A stretch of 64,000 nt of DNA. Source: an uncultured Paracoccaceae bacterium. Its GTDB lineage: Bacteria > Pseudomonadota > Alphaproteobacteria > Rhodobacterales > Rhodobacteraceae. Of this stretch, positions 25,166-34,428 are shown one piece after another. The notes under the pieces are model-generated. The model saw nothing but the letters and a program-made list of their open reading frames with translations, had not been told where the DNA came from and did no database searches. The DNA lies in contig OY288151.1 of NCBI GenBank assembly GCA_958439195.1, positions 186,001-250,000 on the forward strand. Direction: 5' to 3'. The position numbers and the translations under genes were made by a program. Positions within the stretch are counted from its first letter, which is position 1. Each line of letters starts with the position of its first letter.

Positions 25166-26329
25166 TCAGCGCCCGCCGATCACGCCGATATAGTCAGACA
25201 CCCAGCGGTAATAGGGCACGCAGGTATCTTCGCCCTGCGAACAGTCGGCGACCGGGGTGGTCCAGAAGCGGATGCGGTCGAAATCATCCAGGCCGTTGGC
25301 GGTGCAGCCTTCGGCTGTCTGCATTCCACGGCCATCCGTGCAGGCTGCGGGCACTGACGGGTTGGCCCCGAACCAGACCGACAGGTCGGATTGCAGGTTC
25401 GATGCAAGCTGGTGTTCAAACCACATATAGGCGCAGTTTGGGTGTTCGCTATCCACATGCAGCATGGTGGTATCGGCCCAGCCTGTCGCACCCTCTTGCG
25501 GGATGGTCGATGCCACCGGCGCACCACCGGCCTTGAGCAGGTTCACCTGGAACGGCCAGGAACCCGATGCGACGACGCCTTCATTCTTGAAATCGTCGAT
25601 CTGGATAAAGGCGTCGTGCCAGTAGCGGCTGACGATTTCGCGCTGCCCGCGCAGCAGGTCGAGCGCGGCTTTGTACTGGTCTTCGTTCAGTTCATAGGGC
25701 GAGGTGATGCCCAGTTCCGGCTTGTGAAACATCAGGTATTGCGCGGCATCGGCCACATGAATCGGGCCGTCATATGCCTGCACCCGGCCCTTGTTGGATT
25801 GGCCGTCGGGCAGATTTTGTTCTTCAAAAACAACGTTCCAGCTGGTTGGCGGTTCTTTGAACACCTCGGTGTTGTACATCAGGACGTTCGGCCCCCACAT
25901 GTAGGGAACGCCGTAATGTTTGCCGTCTACCGTGTGCCAGGGTGCGTCTTGCAGGCGGGGGTCGATGGTTGACCAGGACGGGATCAGATCCTTGTTGATT
26001 TCCTGCACGCGCCCACCCGCGATAAGGCGCAGAGATGCATCGCCAGAGGCGGTGACGAGGTCAAAACCGCCTTCGTTCATCAGGGCTACCATTTCGTCCG
26101 ACGTGTTCGCCGTCTTAACGCTGACCTTGCAACCACTTGATTCTTCGAACTTTGTTACCCAATCAAACTTTGGATCGGTTTCGCCGCGTTCGACGTAGCC
26201 GGCCCATGCGACGATGGACAATTCGCCTTCGCCGGCACCAACCTCGGTCATCTGGGCAAGGGCCGGGGTCACGCCGACGATCAGGCCAAGGGCCGTTGTG
26301 GCGGACAGTTTCAGTGTCTTGAGTGTCAT
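25166..26329 (-). CDS. Polyamine-type periplasmic substrate-binding protein (YdcS-like)
   Basis: The protein has 387 residues. The signal peptide MTLKTLKLSATTALGLIVGVTPALAQ is followed by a PotD/PotF fold chain: GELSIVAWAGYVERGETDPKFDWVTKFEESSGCKV near the N-terminus, then SGDASLRLIAGGRVQEINKDLIPSW and YMWGPNVLMYN. Cys residues near the C-terminus (ACTDGRG, EGCTANG, DCSQGEDTC) could form disulfides and set it apart from PotD. The length agrees with E. coli YdcS (381). It is the first structural gene of the transporter operon, with a 239-base promoter region upstream. Confidence 0.88.
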   Translation of the reverse strand: MTLKTLKLSATTALGLIVGVTPALAQMTEVGAGEGELSIVAWAGYVERGETDPKFDWVTKFEESSGCKVSVKTANTSDEMVALMNEGGFDLVTASGDASLRLIAGGRVQEINKDLIPSWSTIDPRLQDAPWHTVDGKHYGVPYMWGPNVLMYNTEVFKEPPTSWNVVFEEQNLPDGQSNKGRVQAYDGPIHVADAAQYLMFHKPELGITSPYELNEDQYKAALDLLRGQREIVSRYWHDAFIQIDDFKNEGVVASGSWPFQVNLLKAGGAPVASTIPQEGATGWADTTMLHVDSEHPNCAYMWFEHQLASNLQSDLSVWFGANPSVPAACTDGRGMQTAEGCTANGLDDFDRIRFWTTPVADCSQGEDTCVPYYRWVSDYIGVIGGR

Positions 26330-26568
26330 TGTGGATGTCTCCCTGTGACGATGCGCACGCGCGATCAGCCGGTTTACCGGTCATGGAGATGAACGGTATT
26401 CACCTGTCGGAGTTTCGCAATATCAAAACGCTGATGGGTGCATTCGGTTTTTCCGATGGGTTAGCGCAGGGAATGGTGGTGCAGCAGGCGGTGCAGCCCG
26501 GCAGTGCAGCAAAGTGTATGCACGCCGCGCACGGCGATGCAGGGCCATGTTAACCGCCTGATCACGGG

Positions 26569-27471
26569 TTACCGATTTGGCACGCTGGTTTGGGCGGACC
26601 GGACAAAGTTCAGCGCAGGCGCACTGAGCGGTGCGCCGCGCCGCCAGGCAAGGCCAACCTGCACGCTGGGCAGGTCGCCCGACACATCACGAATTTCGAT
26701 CCGGTCGCCTTCCAGCGACCAGGGGCGATAGACCAGACTGGGCAGGATCGCGAGTCCCGCGCCGGTGGCAACAAGGGAGCGGACCGCCTCGACCGACCGG
26801 GTGCGAAAGGCGACCTCGGGCTTGACCGGCAGGGCGGCGGTCAGACGGCGGGTGCTTTCTTCGATTTCATCGACCATCAGCATGATCAGCGGCTGGCCTG
26901 CCAGCTCTTCCAGCGCGATTGCCTCTTGCTGTGCCAGCGGGTGACCGAGTGGCAGCCAAAGCCGATAGGGCGAGACCAGAAGCGTTTCGACATGCAGCGC
27001 CATCCGGTCCTTGACCGAGGATGTCAGCAGGACAGCCACGTCCAGTTCGCCCCCGATCAGCAGGTGTTGCAGGTAATCGCCGTTGTCTTCGATCACGTTC
27101 AATTCGACCTGCGGAAAGGCGCGGCGAAAACGTGACAGGATGTCGGACAGGACATAGCCCGCCACCAGCGAAGTTACGCCCAGCGACAACCGCCCGGTGG
27201 CGGTTTCCGCCTCATCCCGGAATGCGGTGCGGGCGGTGGCGACATCGGCAAGGATCTGGCGGGCATGGCGCAGAAAGGCACTGCCTTTATGGGTGATGAG
27301 CAGGCCGCGCGCCTGCCGATCGAACAGGATGACGCCCAGATCATCTTCAAGCGCGCGGACAGCCTCGGTCACCGATGACTGCGAGATGGACAGGGCGCGG
27401 GCGGCACCCGACACGCTGCCCGCCTCGGCCGCGGCGACGAAGAACTGAAGCTGGCGAAGGGTAAAGGCCAT
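26569..27471 (-). CDS. LysR-type transcriptional regulator
   Basis: The protein has 300 residues from the ATG at 27471. The winged helix-turn-helix is MAFTLRQLQFFVAAAEAGSV then ALSISQSSVTEAVRALEDDLGVILFDRQARG, as in all LTTRs. The effector-binding domain follows (LSLGVTSLVAGYVLSDIL and DVAVLLTSSVKDRMALHVETLLVSPYRLWLPLGHPLA). It lies directly upstream of the YdcS-like gene in the same direction, so it is the natural candidate regulator of the transporter/ALDH operon. E. coli uses a MocR-type regulator (YdcR) at the equivalent locus. The longer frame to 27741 is unlikely. Confidence 0.88.
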   Translation of the reverse strand: MAFTLRQLQFFVAAAEAGSVSGAARALSISQSSVTEAVRALEDDLGVILFDRQARGLLITHKGSAFLRHARQILADVATARTAFRDEAETATGRLSLGVTSLVAGYVLSDILSRFRRAFPQVELNVIEDNGDYLQHLLIGGELDVAVLLTSSVKDRMALHVETLLVSPYRLWLPLGHPLAQQEAIALEELAGQPLIMLMVDEIEESTRRLTAALPVKPEVAFRTRSVEAVRSLVATGAGLAILPSLVYRPWSLEGDRIEIRDVSGDLPSVQVGLAWRRGAPLSAPALNFVRSAQTSVPNR

Positions 27472-27505
27472 GACTGTCCGTGGGTGGAAGGGTGGATCGG
27501 GGGTT

Positions 27506-28009
27506 TCACGCCCCGTCAGGGATTGGTTCTTGAACCGATGAGGAACGCAATGGCCAACCCCTGTGGGATAATTGCAGACAGAATGCTGGATCGGCCAGCA
27601 TTTCAGGGCGCTGCCGGGCCACAAGGGTGCCATAGGCGGCCAGCTTTTGCGGCGTGAAATGGCCCTGATCCGCCAGCAGGTTGACCGTGCCGGGAACGGT
27701 TCCATCAGCCGCGAGGATGGGCAGGTTGGCGGCAGAGCCAAGGCCCAGGGATGTGATCAGCGCATGGTCGAAAAAGACAGTGGCGAAATCCGCCGGAGTG
27801 TTGGCGATGAACGGCTGCGCATGGGTGATGCAATGGTCATACCATGCATCGCGGTCCAGGGGTTTGGTGCCGTGGATGGGGTATTCAAGGGGATGGGAGG
27901 TATGCACGCGGCGGAACAGGCCGTGGGTCAGGTCATGCGTGGTGATCGTGAACAGCCGCGTCCCAAGGGCGAAGCAATCCTGCTGCAAGATTTGAAACAC
28001 ATGCGCCAT
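27506..28009 (-). CDS. GAF-domain protein
   Basis: This is a single-domain protein of about 167 residues. The order of FQILQQDCFALGTRLFTITTHD, PLDRDAWYDHCITHAQPFIANTPADFATVFFDHALITSLGLGSAANLPIL and GTVNLLADQGHFTPQKLAAY matches the core of GAF domains, which bind small ligands. It has no output domain, signal peptide or membrane helix. The ATG at 28009 is chosen. An ATG at 28018 would add three residues. It lies between a LysR gene and an HPP-CBS gene on the same strand, so either could be its functional partner. Confidence 0.65.
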   Translation of the reverse strand: MAHVFQILQQDCFALGTRLFTITTHDLTHGLFRRVHTSHPLEYPIHGTKPLDRDAWYDHCITHAQPFIANTPADFATVFFDHALITSLGLGSAANLPILAADGTVPGTVNLLADQGHFTPQKLAAYGTLVARQRPEMLADPAFCLQLSHRGWPLRSSSVQEPIPDGA

Positions 28010-28042
28010 TTGGCACATTTCGCCATGACGGCGGCTGTAAGT

Positions 28043-29134
28043 CTAGCCGTCGCGGAGCCGCGCCGAAAGAAGGGCGATCAGATCGGATCGGGTGACAAGG
28101 CCGACAAGCTGCCCGGCATCGGTGATAGGGACCGCCTGTTGATGACCATCTGCCAGATGATCCATCAGCGCAGAAATCCCGGCCGTTGGGGGAAGGGTTG
28201 GGGCGTCCGCGGCCAGATCTTTCGCAGTCAGCGTGGGATCGACAAGCCCAAGCAGCGCGGATTGGTCGATCAATCCAAGATGGCGCCCCTTTGCATCAGT
28301 CAGCGGCAATGTCTTGAACCGGTGTTTGCGGAACAGGGCGGCCAGATCTGCCACGGTGGTGGCCGGGGATGCGGATATGATGTCGCGCGACATGATATCG
28401 GCGGCGGTCAGATCACCCAGATGATGGGCGACGGCCTCTGTCTCGGCCGCGTCGATGAGGCGGGCCAGATCGCCGACCCCGATGTTGGGCGACATGCGCA
28501 GCCGATCAAGCAGAATGGCAAGGTCTTTTGTGCCAAGCCTGAGGCGTTGTTCAGGGGGTGTGTCGCGGGTGGCATGTGCGGGCGGGGCTGGTTGGCGAAA
28601 CGGATAGGTTCGGCCTGTCAGGCGGTTCCAGATCACCCCGGCGGCGACAAGCCCCAACGTGCCGATGCAGACCGGAGCAACGGCAAAGGACAAGCCAGGG
28701 AAATCGGCGCCGCCCGCCGCAACGACCGTGGCAAGTGCGACGGCACCGCCGGGCGGGTGGTAGGCGCGGCACAGTGCCATGCCAAACACCGCCAATCCCA
28801 CCGCCAGCGGCGCGGCCAGCACCGGCTGGGTTGTCACGGCCAGCACGGCCAGCGCGGCGAGGGCGGCGACGGTGTTGCCGATGACGGCAGACCACGGCTG
28901 TGCCAGCGGGCTATTGGGGACGACAAAGATCAGAAAGGCGGTCGCCCCAAAGGGTGCGATCAGCAGCAGATGCCCAAAGGCGGTATCGGGGGTAAGCGTC
29001 AAACCCCCGGTCAGGGCCAAAAGCATCATGTCGCAGACCAAAAGACCAAGGGTCACCCCAAGCGCCGCAAGCAAGGCATTCAGTGTCTTTGGCGGCGACA
29101 TGGCGGGGCCAAAGGCGCGCAGGCGGATCATCAT
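28043..29134 (-). CDS. HPP family membrane protein with CBS domains
   Basis: The 363-residue protein has two parts. Residues about 15-180 hold several transmembrane helices, including AYHPPGGAVALATVVAAGG with the HPP motif that names the family. Residues about 220-363 hold a CBS pair (TAADIMSRDIISASPATTVADLAALF and ISALMDHLADGHQQAVPITDAGQLVGLVTRSDL). HPP proteins are implicated in nitrite or anion transport, mostly from plant and cyanobacterial data. The CBS pair probably senses adenine nucleotides. The 5' end is 89 bases from holA, which runs in the same direction. Confidence 0.83.
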   Translation of the reverse strand: MMIRLRAFGPAMSPPKTLNALLAALGVTLGLLVCDMMLLALTGGLTLTPDTAFGHLLLIAPFGATAFLIFVVPNSPLAQPWSAVIGNTVAALAALAVLAVTTQPVLAAPLAVGLAVFGMALCRAYHPPGGAVALATVVAAGGADFPGLSFAVAPVCIGTLGLVAAGVIWNRLTGRTYPFRQPAPPAHATRDTPPEQRLRLGTKDLAILLDRLRMSPNIGVGDLARLIDAAETEAVAHHLGDLTAADIMSRDIISASPATTVADLAALFRKHRFKTLPLTDAKGRHLGLIDQSALLGLVDPTLTAKDLAADAPTLPPTAGISALMDHLADGHQQAVPITDAGQLVGLVTRSDLIALLSARLRDG

Positions 29135-29223
29135 GGGCTACCTGTGGTCTGGTTGGCGAAAGTGTTGCGCAATCACGGGGGTGGGGAAAGTCCCGAACGG
29201 ACGGATCGTTCGCCGGTTCCGAC

Positions 29224-30240
29224 CTAGCCGCGCATCATGGCCAGCCGGATCAGCGCACGTTCCATCACGGCCATCCCCGGCGCGCGCGAGGTGGAGCGCA
29301 GGGTAAGATCGGTTTCGACAAGATGGGCAATCGCATCTTCAAGCCGGTTCATGGGCCAGTTCTGCGCCTGCCGGATCAGCGCGTCGCGGGATTTATAGGG
29401 GATGCCGCGCATCCGCCCGATGGCCGCCGCAGCGCCGCCCGGTTCGCTGACGGCCATGTGCAGGGCGCGGAAGTGGCGCATGGTCTGGATGCACAGGGTG
29501 ACGGGCAGGGTGCCCTGCCCCTCGAGCCGCCGCAGCAGGGGGCCGATGTCCTGTGCCTTGCGGTCAGCGACGATGGCGATCAGTTCGTCAACCTCTGCCT
29601 CGATGGTGGCGGGGGCGAGGGCGGCGATTTCAGCCGGGGTAAGCGGGGTTTCGTCGTGGTATTTGTAAAGCGCGATCTTTTCCAGCGTCTGGCGAAAATC
29701 GCCCGGATCAAGCGCACGGCCCAGCGACATCAGGTCGGTCAGCGCCTCGCGGTCGATGGCGGTAAGGCCGGCGCGTTTCAGGGCGTCTTCGATTTCCTCG
29801 CGTGAGGGGGGATCGTCGTAAAGGCCGATGCAATAGGCGGCGGGGTGCTTTTCGAACAGGGTTTTCAAGGCGGATTTGCCGGTCAGCCCCCCGGCGGTGA
29901 CGATGATCTGGGCATCGCCGGGTTTCCATTCGGCAAGGGCCGTGGTGATGGTGGCGGTCAGGCCATCGGCGGCGTCTTCGACAAAGGCCACGCGGGGACC
30001 GGGGAAAAAGCCCTGCGACTTGATGGCATCCAGCAGCAGCGCCGCATCCTTGCGCAGATCGGCGGCGGGGATGCGGGTCAGGCGCATTTCGGATTCGCCA
30101 TCCGGGCCGATCAGGGCGGCGATCACCTCTTGCCGGCGCAGGGCCACGCGCATGGTATCGGCCCCAAAGATCAACAAACCCGCCTTGCCCGAATCAGGGC
30201 GCGCGAAATAGCGCGTCGCTTCAACCCCCTTGAGGATCAT
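29224..30240 (-). CDS. holA: DNA polymerase III delta subunit HolA
   Basis: HolA opens the beta sliding clamp during loading. The 338 residues agree with E. coli delta (343). The N-terminal block MILKGVEATRYFARPDSGKAGLLIFGAD, the central IIVTAGGLTGKSALKTLFEKHPAAYCIGLYDD and the C-terminal collar segment (MRGIPYKSRDALIRQAQNWPMNRLEDAIAHLVETDLTLRS) fit the family. The start overlaps the lptE stop by four bases. The order leuS-lptE-holA is common in proteobacteria. Confidence 0.92.
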   Translation of the reverse strand: MILKGVEATRYFARPDSGKAGLLIFGADTMRVALRRQEVIAALIGPDGESEMRLTRIPAADLRKDAALLLDAIKSQGFFPGPRVAFVEDAADGLTATITTALAEWKPGDAQIIVTAGGLTGKSALKTLFEKHPAAYCIGLYDDPPSREEIEDALKRAGLTAIDREALTDLMSLGRALDPGDFRQTLEKIALYKYHDETPLTPAEIAALAPATIEAEVDELIAIVADRKAQDIGPLLRRLEGQGTLPVTLCIQTMRHFRALHMAVSEPGGAAAAIGRMRGIPYKSRDALIRQAQNWPMNRLEDAIAHLVETDLTLRSTSRAPGMAVMERALIRLAMMRG

Positions 30241-30785
30241 TGTGCCAGCTTGGGGGCGACGGCCAGAAGGCGGAGCATCACCTGATCGGCCAGCATCACC
30301 GACAGGCGGCGGGCGGCATCATCTTCGGCGGCAAGGCCCGCGACGGTGGTGCCGGTGGCCGACCAGGAGGTGAACGCGCTGACCGCGCCGCCGGCGACGC
30401 GGGTGTCGGATGCGCGGGCAGTCAGCGTCCATTGGGCGGTGCCGCGCAGGGTGTAGCGGGTGGTCGCATTGTCGGCGGTGATGCCGCCCGACTGTCGGCT
30501 GGCCGAAATCGCATAGGCAAGGTCATAGGTGGCGGCTTCGGCCCGGCCCAGCCGCGATTCCAGCCGGGCGACGAAATCGAAATCGAATTTGGTCACCGGT
30601 GCCCGCACCATGACGCGGCCGCGCAGCGCGCCAGCCCCGCCGTCCGGCCCATAGGCCGGCGTGAACCCGCAAGCTGCAAGCGGCAGGGCGGCAAGGCCGA
30701 ACAGGAACAGGCGGCGGCCAGATGACGACACCGGTTCAGATGACGACACCAAGTCAGAAGGCGGCAATGATTCAGGCAACGACAT
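30237..30785 (-). CDS. lptE: LPS-assembly lipoprotein LptE
   Basis: LptE plugs the LptD barrel in the outer membrane and helps insert LPS. A lipobox LAAC at about 36-39 follows the basic stretch GRRLFLFGLAALP, and GFTPAYGPDG after the Cys is the typical LptE start. The frame from the ATG at 30785 overlaps the end of leuS by 14 bases and adds an unusually long Ser-rich n-region containing a small repeat (SSSEPVSSS). An in-frame GTG at 30731 would give a normal lipoprotein signal, so the start is uncertain. Confidence 0.85.
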   Translation of the reverse strand: MSLPESLPPSDLVSSSEPVSSSGRRLFLFGLAALPLAACGFTPAYGPDGGAGALRGRVMVRAPVTKFDFDFVARLESRLGRAEAATYDLAYAISASRQSGGITADNATTRYTLRGTAQWTLTARASDTRVAGGAVSAFTSWSATGTTVAGLAAEDDAARRLSVMLADQVMLRLLAVAPKLAQ

Positions 30786-33327
30786 TGATGATGCGCCCCG
30801 GGACGACGATGATCTTTTTCACCGGCTGCCCGGCAAGGAACTTGATCACAGCATCATCCGCCAGCGCGATCTTTTCAACCTCGGACGCGGGCATATCCTT
30901 TGGAACGGTGATTTCCGCCCGCCGCTTGCCGTTGATCTGGATCGGCAGGGTGACCTCATCCTCGACCAGCAGGGCAGGATCGGCCTTTGGCCAGGGGGCC
31001 TGTGTCACCAGACCGGTGCCGCCCAGCATGGACCAGACCTCTTCGGCCAGATGCGGGGTCATGGGTTGCATGAGCTGCGCCATCACCCGCATTGCTTCTG
31101 TCCGGGCGGCAGCCCCGGCCTGCGAGCGGTGCAGGGTGTTGGTGAATTCGTAAAGTTTTGCGATGGCCTTGTTGAAGGCAAAGCCTTCGATGCCCTTTGT
31201 CACCTCATCCACCGCGCGGGCGGTGGCGCGGGCGAGGGCAATATCTTCGGTCGGGTTGGCGGGGGCATCGCTGCGGGCGATGTCATCGGCGATGCGCCAG
31301 ACGCGGTTGACGTGTTTATACGCCGCCTCGGCCCCTGATGCCGTCCATTCCACATCGCGTTCCGGCGGGCTGTCGGACATCACGAACCAGCGGGCGGTAT
31401 CGGCCCCGTAGGCGGCGATGATGTTCATCGGATCGACGACGTTCTTCTTGGATTTCGACATCTTGGCCGAGGGGATCACCTCGACCGCCGTGCCATCCTT
31501 CAGCGTCGCGCCACCATCAGAGCGAAGGATGTCTTCGGGCAGGTGATAGACCGGACGGCCATTGGCATCACGTGTCAGGTAAATCTCATGCGTGACCATG
31601 CCTTGGGTGAACAGGGCGTTGAAGGGTTCAACGGCCTTTTGTGGCAGGTGGCCGGTCTTGTGCATCGCGCGGGCGAAGAAGCGGGAATAAAGAAGGTGCA
31701 GGATCGCGTGTTCGATGCCGCCGATATATTGATCGACGTTCATCCAATAGGCGGCATCTTCGGCATCGGTCGGCGTGGCCGCATGCGGGCTGGTGAAGCG
31801 GGCGTAATACCAGGACGAATCGACGAAGGTATCCATCGTGTCGGTTTCGCGCCGCGCCGCCGCGCCGCATTTCGGGCAGGTGCAGTTGCGCCATGTCGGA
31901 TGACGGTCCAGCGGGTTGCCGGGGATGTCAAAACTCACGTCATCGGGCAGGGTGACGGGCAGGTTTGCCTTTTTCTCGGCCACCACGCCGCAGGTGGCGC
32001 AATGGATGACCGGGATGGGGCAGCCCCAATAGCGCTGGCGTGAAATGCCCCAGTCGCGCAGACGGAATTTGGTGACGCCCTGGCCGTAGCCGTTGGTTTC
32101 GGCATGCGCGATGGCGGCGGCAATGGCGGCATCGCCGGTTTGCACGGTTTCACCCGCAAAGCCGCGCACATAGGTGACACGTTCGGATTTCATCGGAACG
32201 AAGGCTTCGGCCAAGGGGGCATCTTCGGCCCCTTCGGCGACGAAAACCGCGTCGATGGGCAGGCCGTATTTCGTGGCAAAGTCGAAATCGCGCTGGTCAT
32301 GCGCGGGGCAGCCGAAAATGGCCCCGGTGCCATAGTCCATCAGGATGAAGTTGGCGATCCAGACGGGCAGTTCCCAGTTGGGGTTCAGCGGGTGCTTCAC
32401 GCGGATGCCCGTATCATAGCCGATCTTTTCCGCCGTCTCGATCTCCTCGGCGCTGGTGCCGCCTTTGCGGCATTCCGCGACAAAGGCCGCAACGGCGGGA
32501 TCGGATTCCAACGCCTTTGCCAGCGGATGATCAGCGGAAATGGCGGCAAAGGATGCCCCCATCAGCGTGTCTGGGCGGGTGGTGTAAACATCCAGCCGGT
32601 CAAAGCCCGAAGGCGCGCCGACGGTTTCAAAGCCGAATTGCAACCCGCGTGATTTGCCGATCCAGTTGGCCTGCATCAGGCGTACCTTTTCGGGCCAGTC
32701 GGTCAGGCCATCCAGGGCCGAAAGCAATTCTTCGGAATAGTCGCTGATCTTGAAGAACCATTGCGTCAGTTCGCGCCGTTCCACCGCCGCGCCGGACCGC
32801 CAGCCCTTGCCGTCGATCACCTGTTCATTGGCCAGCACGGTCATGTCGACCGGATCCCAATTCACCACCGCATTCTTGCGGTAGATCAGGCCTGCTTCCA
32901 TCATGTCGATGAACATGGCCTGCTGCTGGCCGTAATATTCCGGGTCGCAGGTGGCGAATTCGCGGTTCCAGTCGATCGACAGGCCCAGCGGTTTCATCTG
33001 GGCCTTCATGTCGGCGATGTTGGAATATGTCCAATCCTTGGGGTGGCCGCCCCGTTCCATCGCGGCGTTTTCCGCAGGCATCCCAAAGGCATCCCAGCCC
33101 ATCGGGTGCAGCACGGAATAGCCCGCCGCCGCCTTTTGCCGGGCGACCACATCGCCCATCGTATAATTGCGCACATGGCCCATATGGATGCGCCCCGATG
33201 GATAGGGGAACATCTCAAGCACGTAATATTTCGGCTTGGCCGGATCGCGCCGCGCCGTGAAGGCCCCGGCCTGATCCCAGGCGGATTGCCATTTCGGTTC
33301 GGTTACAGCAGGTTCGTAGCGCGACAT
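30772..33327 (-). CDS. leuS: Leucyl-tRNA synthetase
   Basis: This class I synthetase has about 851 residues. The HIGH-type motif is PYPSGRIHMGHVRNY near residue 40, and the KMSKS loop is AKMSKSKKNVVDP in the last third. The CP1 editing domain contains the threonine-rich region TTRPDTLMGASF. Zinc-knuckle pairs (CATCG and CTCPKCG) are present. I chose the ATG at 33327, giving MSRYEPAVTEPKWQSAW, the conserved beginning. The preceding 13 codons of the longer frame are not conserved. It heads the leuS-lptE-holA series. Confidence 0.96.
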   Translation of the reverse strand: MSRYEPAVTEPKWQSAWDQAGAFTARRDPAKPKYYVLEMFPYPSGRIHMGHVRNYTMGDVVARQKAAAGYSVLHPMGWDAFGMPAENAAMERGGHPKDWTYSNIADMKAQMKPLGLSIDWNREFATCDPEYYGQQQAMFIDMMEAGLIYRKNAVVNWDPVDMTVLANEQVIDGKGWRSGAAVERRELTQWFFKISDYSEELLSALDGLTDWPEKVRLMQANWIGKSRGLQFGFETVGAPSGFDRLDVYTTRPDTLMGASFAAISADHPLAKALESDPAVAAFVAECRKGGTSAEEIETAEKIGYDTGIRVKHPLNPNWELPVWIANFILMDYGTGAIFGCPAHDQRDFDFATKYGLPIDAVFVAEGAEDAPLAEAFVPMKSERVTYVRGFAGETVQTGDAAIAAAIAHAETNGYGQGVTKFRLRDWGISRQRYWGCPIPVIHCATCGVVAEKKANLPVTLPDDVSFDIPGNPLDRHPTWRNCTCPKCGAAARRETDTMDTFVDSSWYYARFTSPHAATPTDAEDAAYWMNVDQYIGGIEHAILHLLYSRFFARAMHKTGHLPQKAVEPFNALFTQGMVTHEIYLTRDANGRPVYHLPEDILRSDGGATLKDGTAVEVIPSAKMSKSKKNVVDPMNIIAAYGADTARWFVMSDSPPERDVEWTASGAEAAYKHVNRVWRIADDIARSDAPANPTEDIALARATARAVDEVTKGIEGFAFNKAIAKLYEFTNTLHRSQAGAAARTEAMRVMAQLMQPMTPHLAEEVWSMLGGTGLVTQAPWPKADPALLVEDEVTLPIQINGKRRAEITVPKDMPASEVEKIALADDAVIKFLAGQPVKKIIVVPGRIINVVA

Positions 33328-33876
33328 TCGTGATCCCCAGACATTCGGATGCGCGCCGTTATACAAGGCGCGCAGCCAAGGTCCAGTGATCGCGGGACGC
33401 CACGCGGGTGGCGTAATTTTCTCTCAGTGGTGGCTGACTCAAAGTCGAGCGAAGTTTGTTTTTTCAAAACACAACCCAGAAGGGATTTTATGGATGTGTA
33501 TATACCTTAGATTGTAGGCGCGTTTGTTCTTCCACAGCGAGGAAGAGAAATTTCACTGGAAACCGCGGTGCGCCAAACATTGCCAAGAAGGCAAGGCTAC
33601 TGTGTGCTCAGAGTTAATCTGATACGAGTGACCGGAGCTGGACTGAGTGCCTCCTCAGTACAAGTTCGACCCTCTCTGCAGGCTGTTTCACTTGGAACAG
33701 ACACACAATCACATGCTTGCGAGAGTCCCTCGCGACATATCATACCTCACCAGCGCAACTCCGGTAAAATTTGTTTTTTGGCAGTTTAGTTTCGCGAAGC
33801 GCCGTTGTTCATGCACCATAACGCAAGGAAGTTAGCGCGACCAACCAAGCGCAGCTCCGATCTGCGTCAACTTCCT
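33328..33876. other. Lower-GC intergenic region upstream of leuS
   Basis: Across these 549 bases no reading frame longer than about 70 codons has recognisable content. Base composition is visibly more AT-rich than the flanking genes, with runs such as GTTTGTTTTTT (about 33457) and TTTGTTTTTT (about 33770). It must hold the leuS promoter near its left end and the 3' end of the DUF3576 transcript at its right end. No tRNA, CRISPR or clear terminator was found. Confidence 0.45.
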
Positions 33877-34428
33877 CTAGAGGTTAGCGTCTTGAATTCG
33901 CAACTGCCGAGCGCGTGTTAGGATTGCATCTTCAACTGCGCGCACAGTTCCCGGATCGACCGCTCCACCGCCCGACGATTGCAAAGCCACTTTTAGACTG
34001 CGTGCGTCCAGCGCGGGATCCTGCACGTAGATTGTCGCGCGATAGGCGCGGCCACCACCAGGCGGGGTGCCAAAACCTGTAACTATCACGCCTGTAAACG
34101 GATCAACTGATTCGATTGGCAGGAAGTTCAGCACGTCCTGTGCGGCAACCCAGAGGTATTTGTTCACCTCGACCGTGGTGTTCGGATCGGCGCCGTTGCG
34201 GAACAGGTCAAAAATGGAACCCTGATCCGCTTGATTGCGGGATGCGCGGCCAATCGCTTCGCGTTGCGCGACCGCGCGGTCACGAAGTTCAGCCGACTCT
34301 TGGGATTGCACGGTGGAGTTGCGGCGGAACAGGCCGCTGTCACCACTGGCGATGCCAGTCCCGCAGCCAGCCAGAGCTACGATTGCTGCCCCGGTCAGCG
34401 CGAATTTTGGCAAACGATGCAGGTTCAT
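33877..34428 (-). CDS. DUF3576 lipoprotein
   Basis: The protein has 183 residues from the ATG at 34428, which is preceded by GGGGGA on the minus strand. The lipoprotein signal MNLHRLPKFALTGAAIVALAGC ends at the lipobox Cys. The mature domain contains NKYLWVAAQDVLNFLPIESVDPFTGVIVTGFG and YRATIYVQDPALDARSLKVALQ, the DUF3576 pattern. This alphaproteobacterial family has no assigned function, and an envelope-assembly role is only a guess. Gene order next to leuS and porin genes is, from memory, common in Rhodobacterales. The promoter region is shared with the divergent porin gene. Confidence 0.8.
   Translation of the reverse strand: MNLHRLPKFALTGAAIVALAGCGTGIASGDSGLFRRNSTVQSQESAELRDRAVAQREAIGRASRNQADQGSIFDLFRNGADPNTTVEVNKYLWVAAQDVLNFLPIESVDPFTGVIVTGFGTPPGGGRAYRATIYVQDPALDARSLKVALQSSGGGAVDPGTVRAVEDAILTRARQLRIQDANL

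Noticed and set aside
27572..29227. 551-codon + strand frame
   Set aside because: It is antisense to the well-supported GAF and HPP-CBS genes. Its long length comes from GC-rich codon structure.
33328..33876. tRNA or attachment site near leuS
   Set aside because: No cloverleaf, no direct repeat with another site in the window and no integrase gene were found.
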